Origin: Climacteris rufus
Lineage: Eukaryota; Chordata; Aves; Passeriformes; Climacteridae
Assembly: GCA_013398175.1 (NCBI GenBank)
Contig: VZRZ01007406.1
Location: 63,103 to 127,102 of the forward strand
Direction of reading: 5' to 3'
Length of the DNA: 64,000 bases
Below the pieces are notes generated by a model. The model saw nothing but the letters and a program-made list of their open reading frames with translations. It was not told the origin of the DNA and ran no database searches. Position numbers and translations under genes: made by a program. Positions 50,143-63,186 of this stretch are shown piece after piece. How positions within the stretch are numbered: position 1 is the first letter of the stretch; each line of letters opens with the position of its first letter.

Positions 50143-52795
50143 CACCTCCTACAAAGAGTATTTGAGGGTGAAAATGTGGTCACTTAACCTGTTCCATACT
50201 TCTTGATGTAAGAGGGGATCCCTTGGCAGAGGCATACCTCCAGAGTCAGCCTGAATTGAGTCTAGTACAAAGAATCTTCTTCCATGAATGTTACTGGACC
50301 AACAGCAGCAGTGGGGAAATCCAGGTTAAACTGATCCACATAAACTGACTATACTGATCTGACAAGCTCTTATGTAATTTTCACTAAAGCACTGCAAAAT
50401 TCCATGAGAAGGCCAATTTCAAAAATTATAAAGACGAGGTTATATCTTTAAAATGGGCCTACACTGTTGCTAGTTAAAAGCATTCAAAATTTTAGGAGAA
50501 TTCAAAACAAAAGTGAGAAAATATTCTGAAGTTGACCGCCACTGTAGCAAAATAATGTAACTTTTTTTACATCTTGACTGGGGAAAATATCAGCTGAAAA
50601 CATTACCTGCAAAATCAACCTGTTTTGTTGAGATGAAAAGGATCCCAAGCATATACTGTGGATACATGTTGGAAGTTTTGCTAGAACATGTTTTGCTCAG
50701 CTTTCACATGAAAGTGTGACGTGCCTTGTCTTCATATTTTCCCCTAATACATGCACAGAGATACTTGTTCAGATTTGTTTAGATCATGTTTGCTTTCCTG
50801 AGTGCTTGTTTTAAAGGACTTTGGGTTCTGAGTGGGAGACACTTCTGAGTCATAATGACATCTGTGACTGATAATGCAACTGATTAAACATTGAGTAGGA
50901 GGAAAAACCCAAATAATTTCTGGCTGGTCTGTTGGGAAGAGTTTAAATTGGGGATGGCGCTTGTGACACTGCAAACATGTGGAGCTCTTTGTAAGTAAAT
51001 GTGTCATTCAGACACAACCTGGTACTGCCTGAGATTGGAGTGGGGAAGTAATTTGCTGTAGGGATAAGTAGTGCTGAAAATAATAATAGGCTATGCTCTT
51101 CGGAAAGCACATAGGAGGGAAAGAATAATATTGTTATTTTTCATGCAGGTAGCAAGTCACAGATTGAAGCGTGCTTGTAGGAACACAGAAGTACTTAGCT
51201 GCAGGTTAGCAGAGTTAAACCAAGCCATATTCTGTTACACAGAGATTTGTTTTTATCCACTGGTAAGGCACAGTAGAATAGACCTTCCCATGAGCAGCAA
51301 CAAAATTTCCAGTAGATGATATTAAAAAAACCTTCTTCCTAAACAAAACCTATAATTGAATTTATCAGGCAAAATGTTCTGTCATATTTATTCCGTAAGT
51401 TGTGTAACAGTGAGGTACAATCAAACAGTAATAGTATATTCATTTCCAGGATAAACATCTTCTATGAGCTACCTGTGCTCTTAAGAACATTTGGAAATTA
51501 ACTTGTGAAGATTCCAGTTTGGGTCACTGTCTACAGCAACTAATTTAATATTAATAATAATAATAGTAAGGGGGAAAAAAAGAAGAGAAGAAAAAGAAAC
51601 TGAAGAAGTGCAATTTAGAAAGTAGCTAAGCTGTCAAATAGGTTTTCCTGGCCTAGATTTCCAAATAGTCTGGTGTTGCTCCGTCTTCTTTATGTAACTT
51701 AAAAAGCAGAAAAGAAAAAAAGGAAAATAAAGTGTACAAAACCTTCAAAGAACTGAAATTCCATTTTTTCCTTCAAACACTGCAAACCCAAAGAAAATTT
51801 TTGAGTGAGAATCAGAAAATTTGCAATATTTCACTTGCTGCACCATGATGCTCAAGAACTCACCTAAAACACATGAACTTTTTGAAGACAAACCTCCGAG
51901 TTTCAGTGCTGAAAATGTTCAAACACATCTTAGATTTACATTTGTGATATATTCTATGGGCTTCAATGCTTAAGAGAGATGTGTTTGCCTGATGTTTGAC
52001 AGGATTGCAAGGAAATAAGGCTGTTTACAGTTTGGCTACTGTGTTTCTGTCTCCAGCAGGACTGTGAAATATTACAACACTCTGCATTTAAATACTTTGA
52101 TTCATTATTCTACTGTGTAGAGAAAATTTTTGCAACTCAGAAGCTGAAATGATTCTTGGACAGGAGCTCTCTCTAGATTTTAACAGAAGTGCCTGTAAAA
52201 AGCTGCTGTAATGAACAGGAGTAGAATTCTAATAGAACCTTGAAAGAAAAACTTGATTGTCTAAAAATATTAAGTTGTTTGAAATGTTTATGTATCTTTT
52301 CCACTTAAGAGGAATATATAAAGCAATGGGTTTTGCAAATTTCTGCTTTCACATTCTAGATCATATAGCTGCTGCAGACATGCATGTTTTGCATAACATT
52401 ACCCAGCAGACATGGGTACCATGTGCAGGTTTTTTCACTCTGGGATGCAATTTGGGATTGTGGAAGCCCTGTTGTTTGGGAGCAGAATCAACTCCCCATG
52501 CAACAATTCCTTTTGAAGCCATGAAGTTTTGGTTACTCTTGTGTGAGCAGGTTGTGTATTCCTCTCACAAGTGTAGCACATCCTTCTCACCCAGTTTCTC
52601 ACTTGCCAGCCAAGATGTTTGCACCTTGCAAATGGTGGCTTTTCATGCTACAATCTAGAGTGAAAATTTATAATCAAGGATTAAGCATGGGTTCAGATCT
52701 CCCTTCCAAGCAAACTCAAAGTGAACCAACTTGGTTGATAAGCAGCTGTCAGTAGCAATTAGTTATAGTTATTAATTATAATTGTAAGAACCATA
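50143..52795. other. Intergenic, no gene recognised
   Basis: AT-rich DNA with short AAT repeats near 51541-51565. A 133-codon frame at 52257-52658 (+) has no recognisable domain. Confidence 0.6.
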
Positions 52796-52802
52796 CATAA
52801 TC

Positions 52803-53203
52803 AGGAGGAAGATGAAGAAGAAGATGAAAACGAAGAAGATGAAGACAAAGACGAAGATGAAGATGAAGATGAAAAGATGAAGCCGAAGAAGAAGAAGACG
52901 AAAAAGAAGACAATGAAGAAGATGAAGAAGATGAAGACAAAGAAGAAGACGAAGAAGAAGATGAAGAAGATGAAGATGAAGAAGCAGATGAAGATGAAGA
53001 AGACGAAGACGAAGACGAAGAAGACAAAGACGAAGACAAAGAAGAAGAAGACGAAGACGAACATGAAGACACAGAAGAAGAAGGAGAAGAAGACGAAGAA
53101 GAAGAAGGAGAAGAAGACAAATAATAATAATAAGAAGAAGACGAAGACGAAGACGAAGAAGAAGAAGAAGAAGAAGAAGAAGAAGAAGAAGAAGAAGAAG
53201 AAG

Positions 53204-53234
<31 letters not shown>
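52803..53234 (+). repeat. GAN-triplet satellite with a pure (GAA)25 core
   Basis: About 430 bases of triplets GAA, GAC and GAT, with occasional AAN, GGA and AAT variants. The right end (about 53158-53233) is an uninterrupted GAA run of about 25 units. Long open frames on both strands here (Lys/Met-rich +, Ser- or Leu-rich -) are products of the repeat and not genes. Confidence 0.97.
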
Positions 53235-53539
53235 TGTTGATATGTTAATTTCACTAAGGTAGGTATTGTGGCACCATCTGAATGTAATTTTCTCCAGGAA
53301 AGAGAAGTATTTCACAACAGTGAATTGCAAAAGCAGGACATAGCTTGTGACCTGAATATCTGTAGAGATTAAGGCAAAAGAAATCCTTTGTAGCAGAACA
53401 GAGCTGGTTGAGAATAGAAATGTGCAATACAAAACCAGCTATCAAACAATTCCATATGTTTCTCAGGAGTTTTTCTAATCTGGTTTCAAATCAAGAAGAA
53501 AAGTCTCTCAACAAAGGCTTTGTCAAAACTACGTATGTT

Positions 53540-54671
53540 TGCACAGACTGGAGAGAAATGAACAGTGGGGACATCTTGACTTCCACAAAGCTTTTGACAC
53601 TGTTTCCCCTCCATGCTCACAGGTAGCTCAGGAAGTGTGGGTTGGCGGATTGAGAACTGGCTGAATGACAGAGCTCAGAGGGCTGTGAGCCTTGGCACAG
53701 GGTGTAACTGGAGGCCTGTAGCTGGTGGGGTTCCTCAAGGCTCAATGCTGGGTCCAGTCTTGTTCAACTTATTCATCAGTGACCTGGAGGCAGGGACAGA
53801 GTGTACCTTCAGCAAATTCACTGACAACACAGAGCTGGGAGGAGTGACCAATGTTCCAGAGGGCTGTGCTGCTGGGCTGTGCCAGCCTTGACAGGCTAGA
53901 AAGCTGGGCAGAGCAGAACCATCTGAAATTCCACAGTGGCCAGTGAAGGGTTCTGCACCTGGGGAGGAATAATCCCAAACACCAGCACAAGCTGGCGGTG
54001 ACCTGCTGGAAGGCATATCTATGGAGAAGAACCTGGACATTTTGATGGACAAGAAGTTGTCCATGAGCCAGCAGTGTCCCAAAGAAGAAGGCCAATGGTG
54101 GCCAAGGGTGCATTAGGAAGATCATTGCCAGAAGGTCTAGGGAGGTGATCCTGTCTCTCTACTCAGTCCAGGTGAGGCACATCTGGAGTGCTGTGTCTAG
54201 TTCAGGGCTCTTCGGTATGACACATGGAGCTCCTTGAGTTGGTCCAGTGGATATATCCACAAAGATAATGAGGGGCCTGGAGCATCTCTTATGGGGAAAG
54301 GCTGAGAGAGCTAAGCCTGATCAGCCTTAAGAAGAGACAACTGACAGGGGACCTTATCAATGCATGCAAGCATTTGAAGAGGACAGAGCCAGGCTCTTTC
54401 CAGTGGCACCAACTCACAGAATAAGGGACAATGAGCACAAACTTCCACACAAAGTTCCACCTGAATATGAGGGAGAACTTCTGTATTTTGAGGGTGACAG
54501 AGCACTGGAATAGGTTGCACTGGAAGAGGTTGTGGAGTCTCCTCTCTGGAGATGTTCAAGACTTTTCTGAACAAATCTGTGCAACATATCCTAGGTGAAC
54601 CTGCACTAGCAGAGGGGTTGGACTAGATGAGCTCCAGAGCCTCCAACCCTAGTGATTTTGTGACTCTCTGA
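53540..54671 (+). mobile_element. CR1-B, 5'-truncated CR1
   Basis: Starts inside the reverse-transcriptase domain (frame-broken match to the CR1 FHKAFDTV region). It continues through VPQGSMLGPVLFNLFISDLE and SKFTDNTELGG, and ends in a CR1 3' UTR with ggggttggactagatgagct and an imperfect tail near 54671. The catalytic FADD box has become FTDN (53817-53828). Stops and frameshifts follow. Dead copy. Confidence 0.93.
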
Positions 54672-55437
54672 CATAAAGAAAATTCATGAATGTAAGGAAA
54701 ACTGATAAAATCTAATCTAACCTGAAGACTATTAAGATTTTGTGATACAATTAAAGGTCACACATGAAATCTGCATAAGATCCAAGAAAAACTAGATAAA
54801 TTATATATGTTCATGGTTATGACTAAAATGAAGGGAATTAAGACTGTGTTGTGCAAAGTGGTGATAGGTATCTTGTTATCTTTTAAGCAGTGGACCTCTG
54901 CAGTATGGACTGGGAAGAATTGGTGGTCTTGCTTTTTCATCCTCAGTGGTGGTCCAAAGAGAGTATAAACCTGTTGGTTTTCCCTTATGGATCTTTACTA
55001 CCACATGGAAGGTAGCCCAAATGTAGCACACAGTCATTTATGCTCATGCAAATTTGCTTCTAAATGTTAGATATTTTCTTGTGTCCCTTTCCACAGGGAC
55101 ACTACAGGAAAAGGGACAGGGATACCAGTCCTGGAAGCAGTAGGGACTGAGCTGAACATACAACTGCTGCAGCATCTTCAGGTGTGCTGGAGTAGAACAG
55201 AGAAGGGGAGGCATTTCAGACTTGTATAAAGGGTACCTAAAGATCTCACGGCTGCTTCTGAGATCCTCCCATTTGGGCTGGGCCAGCAGCTCTATCTCAC
55301 CTTGTTGTGTTCATAGAATTCCAAGAAAATTAAGGCAGGTAAAACAAAAGACTGCCTTGATCTATCTGTCTAGTCTTCCTTTCCAGATAGAAATAGCACA
55401 CAATTCCTCTGACCAATTTAGCTATTCTGCAACATGA

Positions 55438-55471
55438 CATTCCAAGCTTGCTAGGAGACAAGCTTGGAATG
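55438..55471. repeat. Inverted repeat, 13-bp perfect arms
   Basis: Arms CATTCCAAGCTTG and its complement flank an 8-base loop. The loop and right part (gctaggagacaagc) recur once as a direct repeat to about 55493. Confidence 0.92.
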
Positions 55472-56010
55472 CAAGCAAGCTAGGAGACAAGCCTGCTGGA
55501 GACTGTATTTCCTAGGGTGCTCCCACATCTTTCTGTAGTTCTCTTGCAATTTAACTGAAATGAAATGCATCCTCCCACATATCTGCTCTGCTTTCCAGAA
55601 TAAGAAGAAAATCTCTACAATTTGTCCAGAGATTAAAATTTGCAGAGCAGATGCCTGAACCATCATTGTTCTGCCTGAACTCCATGATGTAGAATTACTG
55701 ACTAGCTGTTTCAGTATATCACCTTTTCATTTTTCCCACTGTCTTAAATTTTCTTTTCTTTTGGTGACACATGTGCTTCCCCTTGTAGCTGCCCAAATGG
55801 GACTATGGGTAAGAATGCTTAGCGCTAACAGTTTATAGTAATACAGTCATGTGCTTACCAAGCAGAATTAGCATAAGCAGGGTCCTGATGGACAGTAAGT
55901 TGGACATGAGCCTGTTGTGTGCCCTTGCAACAAAGAGGACTAAGTGTGCCTAGGCTGCCTCACCAAGAGAATAGCTAGTAGATTAAGGCAGGCAATTTGT
56001 CATTCTAAGG

Positions 56011-56080
56011 AAGAAAACATCTATCATCAAACGTAAGATAGCTTCATCTAGAAGCTATCTTATGCTTGAGATGTTTCTCA
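56011..56080. repeat. Imperfect hairpin of about 70 bases
   Basis: Perfect 12-bp inner stem (taagatagcttc at 56034-56045 with its complement at 56051-56062) around a 5-base loop. After an asymmetric bulge an outer stem pairs aaacatct with agatgttt. It could be a pre-miRNA-like fold, a small inverted-repeat element or chance. Confidence 0.8.
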
Positions 56081-59069
56081 ATGCATCACAGGAAAACTTT
56101 ATTCCCCCATTAGACAGAGCCAATTGTAAGGAAGCAGCTCTGAAAGCTGCAGCCCTGAAATAATGTTTTGGCCGAGCCATGTGCTTTTTACTTTATGATT
56201 GAAATGGCTCGTGACTGTAGTTTAAATTGGCATGTTAATTCAACCTGCAAGAGGCAAAGAACATGTATGTTGGCTGACTCAGTTCAACAACATCTCAGCT
56301 GAAAAGGTACAACTCTGCAGTTGCAAGAAACTTCAGTAAATAATGACCAAATATGCAAAGAAATTTATGTCTCCTACTTAGAATGTCAGTTCATATGCCA
56401 AGGCACAAGTGTTTTTATTATTTCCATAAATACTCTTAGTCTTCTCCCATGTAATTGTATTTGCTTGGTTTTGTTTTTTTTGTTTTGTTTTGTTTTTTAA
56501 TTAGATGTATAAATATTTCAGATTTTTCATGATCTTTAATTTGTCTTTCTGGTCAGCCTCAGGGAGATGTTTCAGCAGCCAGTTTCACAGGTTAATGAAG
56601 TACAGAGTGGGGAGATACTTTTTTCCATCATTTTTAGACCAATTGCCTTTCTTTCCTCTTGAAAGCATACCAGTTCCTTTCCATTGAAAGATGGCAAATA
56701 AGAGGATATTATAACCTGTGTTCTTGCAGTCAGAAATATACTGCTTACTGCTACCCTGTCCCTTCTCCTGTCAGCTCTTGTTTGCAATTAGCCCTTTGAC
56801 TCAGAGTAATTCTCTTTGTACTGACATCATATGAAATTTTATGTGAGACTGGTTCAGTGCCAAAATGTGACTGCATTTCCTGGCAGTTTTGTTGTTGTAT
56901 TAAATTAAGGAATTATAACCACTGAAATCTGCAATATTTATTTTGGTCTTCAATCCACTGGTTTTCATTCCTTTACTGTGCAAGACCTTTCCCTTGTGTG
57001 GTTTGGCTGACTTGTTTTTGTTTTTCTGGTTGCTTCTAAGCCTAGATGGTCTCTTACCCATATATTTTACACTGACAGGGGCACGGATTACAGAAGCATC
57101 CCTGCTTCTGCCAGGTTATCTGCTTCTATCCTGTACCACGGAAAGTACTGTGTGCCCAGAAGAAGTGCCAGGAGCACATCCCAAGAGCTCACAGGCAAAT
57201 CCTTCTGAAGACAGCTGTGTTCCTAAACGCTTAAGTCTACAGTGATGCAGCTGTAGGTGACATCGGTGCAACAAGCACTAGGCCATAGTTAGTGTAGGGA
57301 TAAACATGTCCTCTTAGCCTTCTGCAAACTTGGTATCATTTGGCTTATTTTAACCCCCTTTTGTGCACACCATAAATGTACACAATTTGTTTTCAACAGC
57401 TCTGGTAGCATGTAATTAGTTGAGCAGTTGCACTACTGCTTTATTCGAATCCCAGCACCTCCACTTATCAGCTGTGTCTCTGTTTCCATCAACAAGCTTC
57501 AAAGATCCTTGCTGGACAAGTTATACCTGGATTTCAAGGCATGTCATTCCTGCACAGCCAGTCTGGGCCCCTCCTGGATCATGAGGAGAGGATACTACCA
57601 GCAGGTTAGCTACCAAACCCTGATGGCACTACTGGTGAACCTGGTCCAGCCCTTCCTGCCAGCTTCCAGAAAAGTTGGCAGCATGAGGACAGTGTCACTG
57701 AAGCCATCAGAAGAGCAGTCCTGGCTTCATCTGTTGACTGTGTTTTTGCTTAACTTCCCCTTTTTAGGCATCTGTGTTCAAATGATAATCATGCACCATC
57801 GGCTTCTCTTCCAGGTGGGAAGGAATGGTGAATTTGGTTCCCCCCAGCATAGAGCTCAAATTGACAGTGTGCTCCTTTTGAGAGAGGTCAGTACTTTCTC
57901 ACTTTCAGAAATGGTTGTTCAATCCCTGGGAGAGAATAAGAAAAGTCCCTATATTACCATATTTGCCTCATCCAAAGGGTTGATGGTTATGTATTTTCTA
58001 GGGCTTGCTGAGATGCTTAAGAGGTGGGCTGATGGTGTTAAGCTGCTGCCAGAAAAGTGCTGTAGTTAGATCTTCCTCCTATATGCTATAGGGAAGACAA
58101 ACTGCCACCTTCAGGGACTGTGAAAATGATATTTAACTTACCCTATGCTTCACACAGATGTTATTTGCTTTACAGGTATTGAATGGAACATGAAGTTTGT
58201 CAAAGGAACTGTAATTCATTGTAAAATTGACAAAACAAGCCCCGTAAACCTCTTGAGAACATGATTTACAGAAATGCAGCTATCTCTCTGAGACTGAACA
58301 CTTGTAACAATGTATTATGATTGAGACTGGTGTTTACGGTTCAGATGTTCAAAGATATTTAAATACATAGCTCCCATTCAGATAGAGATCCTGTGTCGAA
58401 TGGTGTAGTCCTTCTGTGCTTTATTATCAAACATTGTCAGATCTTCATGACATAACCATATGCTGTGGTTATTGGATTCAGGTCCAATTCCACCAAGGTA
58501 CCTTGCCTGAAAAAGCAAGTGCTTTCAAGAAAACTGGGAATTCATCTTCTTGCTGAACTCCTGCCAGCTGCTGAGTTACATAAGTAGAAAATGTGCCACA
58601 AACCCTTTTATTCCAAACATAAATATCCTTAGGCCCTGTTGTTTATATTTTTGAATTCTTCCCATTGGAAAGACAAATGCCCACATACATGCACACAACC
58701 CTAAGGAGGCAAACACAAGAATAGCACAGAAAAAAATAACACCAGTCTCCACTTAAGAGTCTTTAAATGGCAGCTATAACATTTGCAAGTTCCTTTTTAA
58801 CGATACTGGAATGAAAGTTTGGACACACTTTTGTATCAATTGGAGAAATGTTGCTTGGATAAAAGCCCCTCTTTCTGTCAGCAAATAGACCATTGTTTCC
58901 TTGAAGGTGTTCCAGTCAGTGTCAAAAACTGTAAATATAATTAGGTGCTGCCTCCAATTATAAAAAAATTATTTTGGTCTTCATTGCATAATGAAAAAGC
59001 TTGCATAAAATACCGACAGGAGAAACAGATTCCCAGGACTAAGATTCAGAACTGGACTATAAATTACTT

Positions 59070-61048
59070 TCCCCATAATGAAAAGTGGTCCAATGGCTTG
59101 GATAAGGCAAAAAAGAAAAGTGTATGCTCAGTGGAAGCAAGGTCAGGTGACATGGGAAGAATACAGAGATGCTGCTTGCCACTGTAGTGAGAAAATTCAT
59201 GTGGTCAAAGCTCAGCTGGAGTTGAAGTTGGCCAGAACTGTGAGGGGCATTAAAAGGAGTTTTTTCAAATATATTAATGGCAAAAGGCAGTGTAGAAATA
59301 ACATTAGCCCATTACAAGATAAGCATTGTCATCTCACAAACTGGGAAAGGGACAAGGCAGAGGTGTTTATTGCATTCTTTGAGTCTATTTTCAAGACAGA
59401 TGACAGACCAAGGGGATCTCAGCTGGAAGACCACGACTGTGAGAATTATCAGCTCTCAGTTGACTCTGACCTTGTGCAGGATCTGCTGTTCCAGCTGGTT
59501 CCCTACAAATACACGGGGCCTGAGGGGATTAATCCAAAAATCCTCAAAGAGCTGACTGATATAATCACAAAATCTGTCCCAATGATTTTTGAGTGGTCTT
59601 GGGAATCCAGAGAAGTCTCAGCTGACTGGAAGCTGCTGAATACCATCCTGTGTTTCAGGAAAGGCAAGAAGGAGGTCCCTGAAAACTACAGGCCTGCCAA
59701 TCTCTCTTCAGTGCCTGGTAAAGTTATGGAGATTATTCTGGGATTCTGGGTGAAAAACACCTGAAAAACAATGCAGTAATTGGTCACAGCCAGCACAGCT
59801 TCATGAGAGGGAAGTCCTGCTTATCAAACTTGATTTCCTTCCAGGACAGTGACCCACCCATATGAACGAGGGAAGCCATTTAATGTAATATTTTTGAATT
59901 TCAATAAAGCTTTTGATACTGTCTCCATCAGGATCCTTCTGGACAAAATGTCCAGCACACAGATGAATAAACACATCCTGTGATGGGCGAGCAACTGGTT
60001 CAGAGGTCAGGCACAAAGGTTTGCAGTGAAGGGGGTGATATCAGACTGGTGACCTGTCATGAGTGGACTTCCATGGGGCTCCATTCTCAGCCCTGTGCTC
60101 TTCAACATCTTCTTAAATGACCTGGACACAGGACTGGAAGGGATACTAAGCAAGTTTGCAGATGATACAGTACTGGCAGAAGGTGTTGACTCCCTTGAAA
60201 GCAGGAAGGCCCTGCAGAGACATCTTGAAAAAGCTGAGGACTGGGCAATCACCAGCCATTTGAAGTTCAACAAGTGAAAGTGCTGGATTCTGCATCTGGG
60301 ATGAGGTAACCTTAAATGTATTAACAGACTGGAGAAGGAGATCCTGGAGACCAGTGCTGTGGAAAGGGACATGGGGGTCCTGGCCAAGGGCAAGTTGAAC
60401 ATGAGTCAGTGGTGCCCAGGCAGGCAGGAAGGCCAACCCTGTCCTGGGGGCATCAGGCACAGCATCACCAGCCGGGCAAGGGAGGGGATTGTCCTGCTCT
60501 GCTCTGCACTGGGGCGGCCTCACTTCTAGTGCTGGGGGCAGTTTTGGGTGCCACGATACAAAAAAGATATTGAGCTATTAGAGAGCATCCAAAGGAGGGT
60601 GACAAAGATGGTGGAGGGTCTGAAGGGGAAGCTGTATGAGGAGTGGCTGAGGTCCCTTGGTCTGTTGAGCCTGGAGAAAAGCAGACTGAGTGGAGACCTC
60701 ACTGCAATCTACAACTTCCTTGTGAGGAGAAGAGAAGGGGAGGCACTGATCCTTTCTCTGTGGTGATCAGTGACAGGACCTGAGGGAATGGCCTGAAGTT
60801 GTGTCAGGGGAGGCTTAGGTTGGATGTTACGGAAAGGTTCTTCACTCAGAGGGTGTTTGGGCACTGGAACAGGCCCCTAGGGAACTGGTCACAGTATCAA
60901 GACTGACAGATTTAAGAAGTATTTGGACAATACTCTCAGGCACATGGCACATCTTGAGGATGGTGCTGTGTAGCAGGGCCAGGAGTTTGACTCAATGATC
61001 TTTAAGGCACATTTTCAACTCAGAATATTCTGTGATTCTGTGATTTAC
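59070..61048 (+). mobile_element. CR1-C, longest CR1 copy in the window
   Basis: Opens with a 228-codon frame (59078-59764) matching the CR1 ORF2 linker and N-terminal RT region (GQVTWEEYRDA, IKRSFFKYING, GPEGINPKILKEL, NYRPANLSSVPGKVM). A frameshift and stops follow. The RT catalytic box is preserved as KFADDT (FADD at 60155-60166) and the thumb region follows in several frames. The 3' UTR ends in attctgtgattctgtgatt. The endonuclease half is missing. Not autonomous; its subfamily differs visibly from CR1-A and CR1-B. Confidence 0.93.
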
Positions 61049-61284
61049 TTGTTGGAAAGGTGAAATATTTCAAAAGAGAAGGAGAGTCCTTTACATAAAA
61101 TATTTTTGGATTTCTTTAGTCTCATTCTATTTATATCCTCCTATTGTCTCCTCTGTCCTCACCATCTGAAATTGTAGCTCCAACATGGAAACCTCGAGCA
61201 GAGGGTAGCACTTTCTTTATGAGCGTTGGCATCTTCAACAAGGATTCACTTTCCTGATGAGCTATGGCATCTTTAACAAGGATT
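61049..61284. other. Short spacer with a 38-bp imperfect tandem
   Basis: The segment around ggcatcttcaacaaggattca (61228) recurs 38 bases later with a few changes. Otherwise unremarkable. Confidence 0.75.
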
Positions 61285-61720
61285 CACATACTGCTCGCTC
61301 GCTTCTTCTCCCACTTCTCATTCCAGCAGGATGGAGTTGAGAATTGGAGATACAAAAGGTGAAAATCACAGGTTGTGGTAAGAACAATTTACTGGGAACA
61401 GCAATGAGATAAGAAAACAAAAAGTAACAGCAACAAAATTAATTTTTAAGAGCATACAAAAGAGAGGGTGATTCCCATGCAAAAATGCTCACCAGGGATC
61501 CCGAGACAACAAAACCATGACAGACGCCTTCCCTCTGCCTGCCAAGCTTGTTCCACCAAAATCACACACTTCTCAGAATCCAGAGAATTGCTTCCCTTTG
61601 CCCCAGCAATGAAGTGTGATGGTATAGAATAACATCCAGATCCTGGCCCAAACTGGGACAATGGGGGAACAAGCTTTACCCACAGCCGAGAAGCATGGCT
61701 TTGTCCTTCAGCCAAGCTCA
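61285..61720 (-). mobile_element. Diverged LTR-like sequence, probably - strand
   Basis: Blocks such as ctcgctcgcttcttctccca, the gtgaaaatcacaggttgtgg segment with caatttactggg, and the atggtatagaataacatcc segment before tggcccaaactggg recall, in order, an abundant avian ERVL-type LTR read backwards. The resemblance is from memory and imperfect, so treat it as a lead. Confidence 0.4.
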
Positions 61721-63186
61721 CCCAGCAATGAGCTCCTGCTGGCAGAGGTGTTAATAATCACTGCACCTCAGCTCCTTGGTCTGTCAAACCAAGTGATCCT
61801 CTCCCTGCAGAGCCAGAGAATTAAGCAAAAATCTTCATTTCTTTTAAATCACAGACTTGATTTTCCACAAATTGGTTAATGAACTGACTCCTATATAGAT
61901 GTACAGGCCTAACTGTGGCATCCATTCAAAGCTGACGCCATCAAGAGAGGTTGACAAACTCAAAAAAATTTGTACACCAGGGATAAATTGTGCCACGACA
62001 GCAGAAGTACTCATTTCACAACCTGGGTCTTATCAGGGAAATGTAAAGCACAGGAGAATTAATCACTGTTCTTAATATAAGTTGGTAGTATATCAGTATA
62101 TATGATAACCTTAGGCACACATAGTGTGTTTCCCCTAGCTTGTTTAGTTTGCCTGTCTGTGGTTACTATTCCTTCAGGAGGGCTCTCATACCTGTTTTGT
62201 CTGCTTGCAGATATACTTTTCACCCTGCTAGGCCACAGGGAATAACACCTGTAAGCCTTGAGGCCTGTATCCTTCCCTTCCAGCTATGCATGATCACCTC
62301 TGTAATAACAAGATGGCAGTTGCAAATGAAAAAAGGATAGGTATTGTAGCAGATAATATCTTCCCTACTGTGACTTGTCACCTCTCTCCTATCATGGTTC
62401 AATATGATGTAGTCCTTAAAACACAGAGCAAAGTCTCAGAAGTGGGGGTGGTCAGAATCTTGACAACAATTTAAACATTTCACAACTTCTTTGACTGTCA
62501 AAAATTGAGTGGAGAATAGCAGGACAACACTTTCCTCTCAAGAAACTGTGTAATAATCTGAAATGCAACTCATTTGGGAGAACAGAATTTGTCCATTGAA
62601 GTACAACTTTTAAATTTGATGGTTAAACTTCTTTTGCCCTTGTTGAAAGATTTGTTTCTGTCTTCTGATATTTTTGCCTTGCATCTACTCATGTTAGCCA
62701 CTAGTAGTCCCTCATGTCAGGACAGTTCACTTGCCTCTGGATGAATTACCTGATGATCCTTTACATAACATCTGTAGGTCAAGAAAATAGAGTTATTCCT
62801 TGCTTGCCAAGCCTTGCTATGGTCTGTATATTTCAACATGGTAATATTAACATGACACAGTGACATAAACCTTTATTCAATTCATCAAACCAAGCTATGA
62901 CACATAAGGTATATAAGAAGCAAAAAAAGTAATCAGAATCAAACCTGATATTTAAACTTTGTAATAAGTCAAACCAGAATGACATTGTTCTTGAGGTAGT
63001 TCCATCTTGCCATCTTAACGTCTCCACTTGATGAGTCAAGTTGTAAGTTGTTAATGATAGCCATGGTGGCATTCAGAGAGGTTGACAATAATGCTGTCTT
63101 GAAGATGTCTAAGTCTTAACAGATGGTGCTTGTGTGAAGTGAGGTGCTGGATTTACACTTAATTTGCTTACAGCACTTACTACAGT
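61721..63186. other. No gene recognised
   Basis: AT-rich sequence between two LTR-like stretches. No retroviral protein frames seen. Confidence 0.5.

Larger units (their letters stand above)
54672..59069. other. Intergenic, no gene recognised
   Basis: Holds two strong hairpins (55438-55471 and 56034-56062), a T/G-rich patch at about 56466-56503 and an unexplained open frame ending at 58069 (+) whose first ATG is at 57581. No known protein family recognised. Confidence 0.55.

Noticed and set aside
52772..53432. Long Ser-, Leu-, Phe- or Lys-rich open frames on both strands
   Set aside because: They are six-frame readings of the GAN/GAA repeat, which simply lacks stop triplets.
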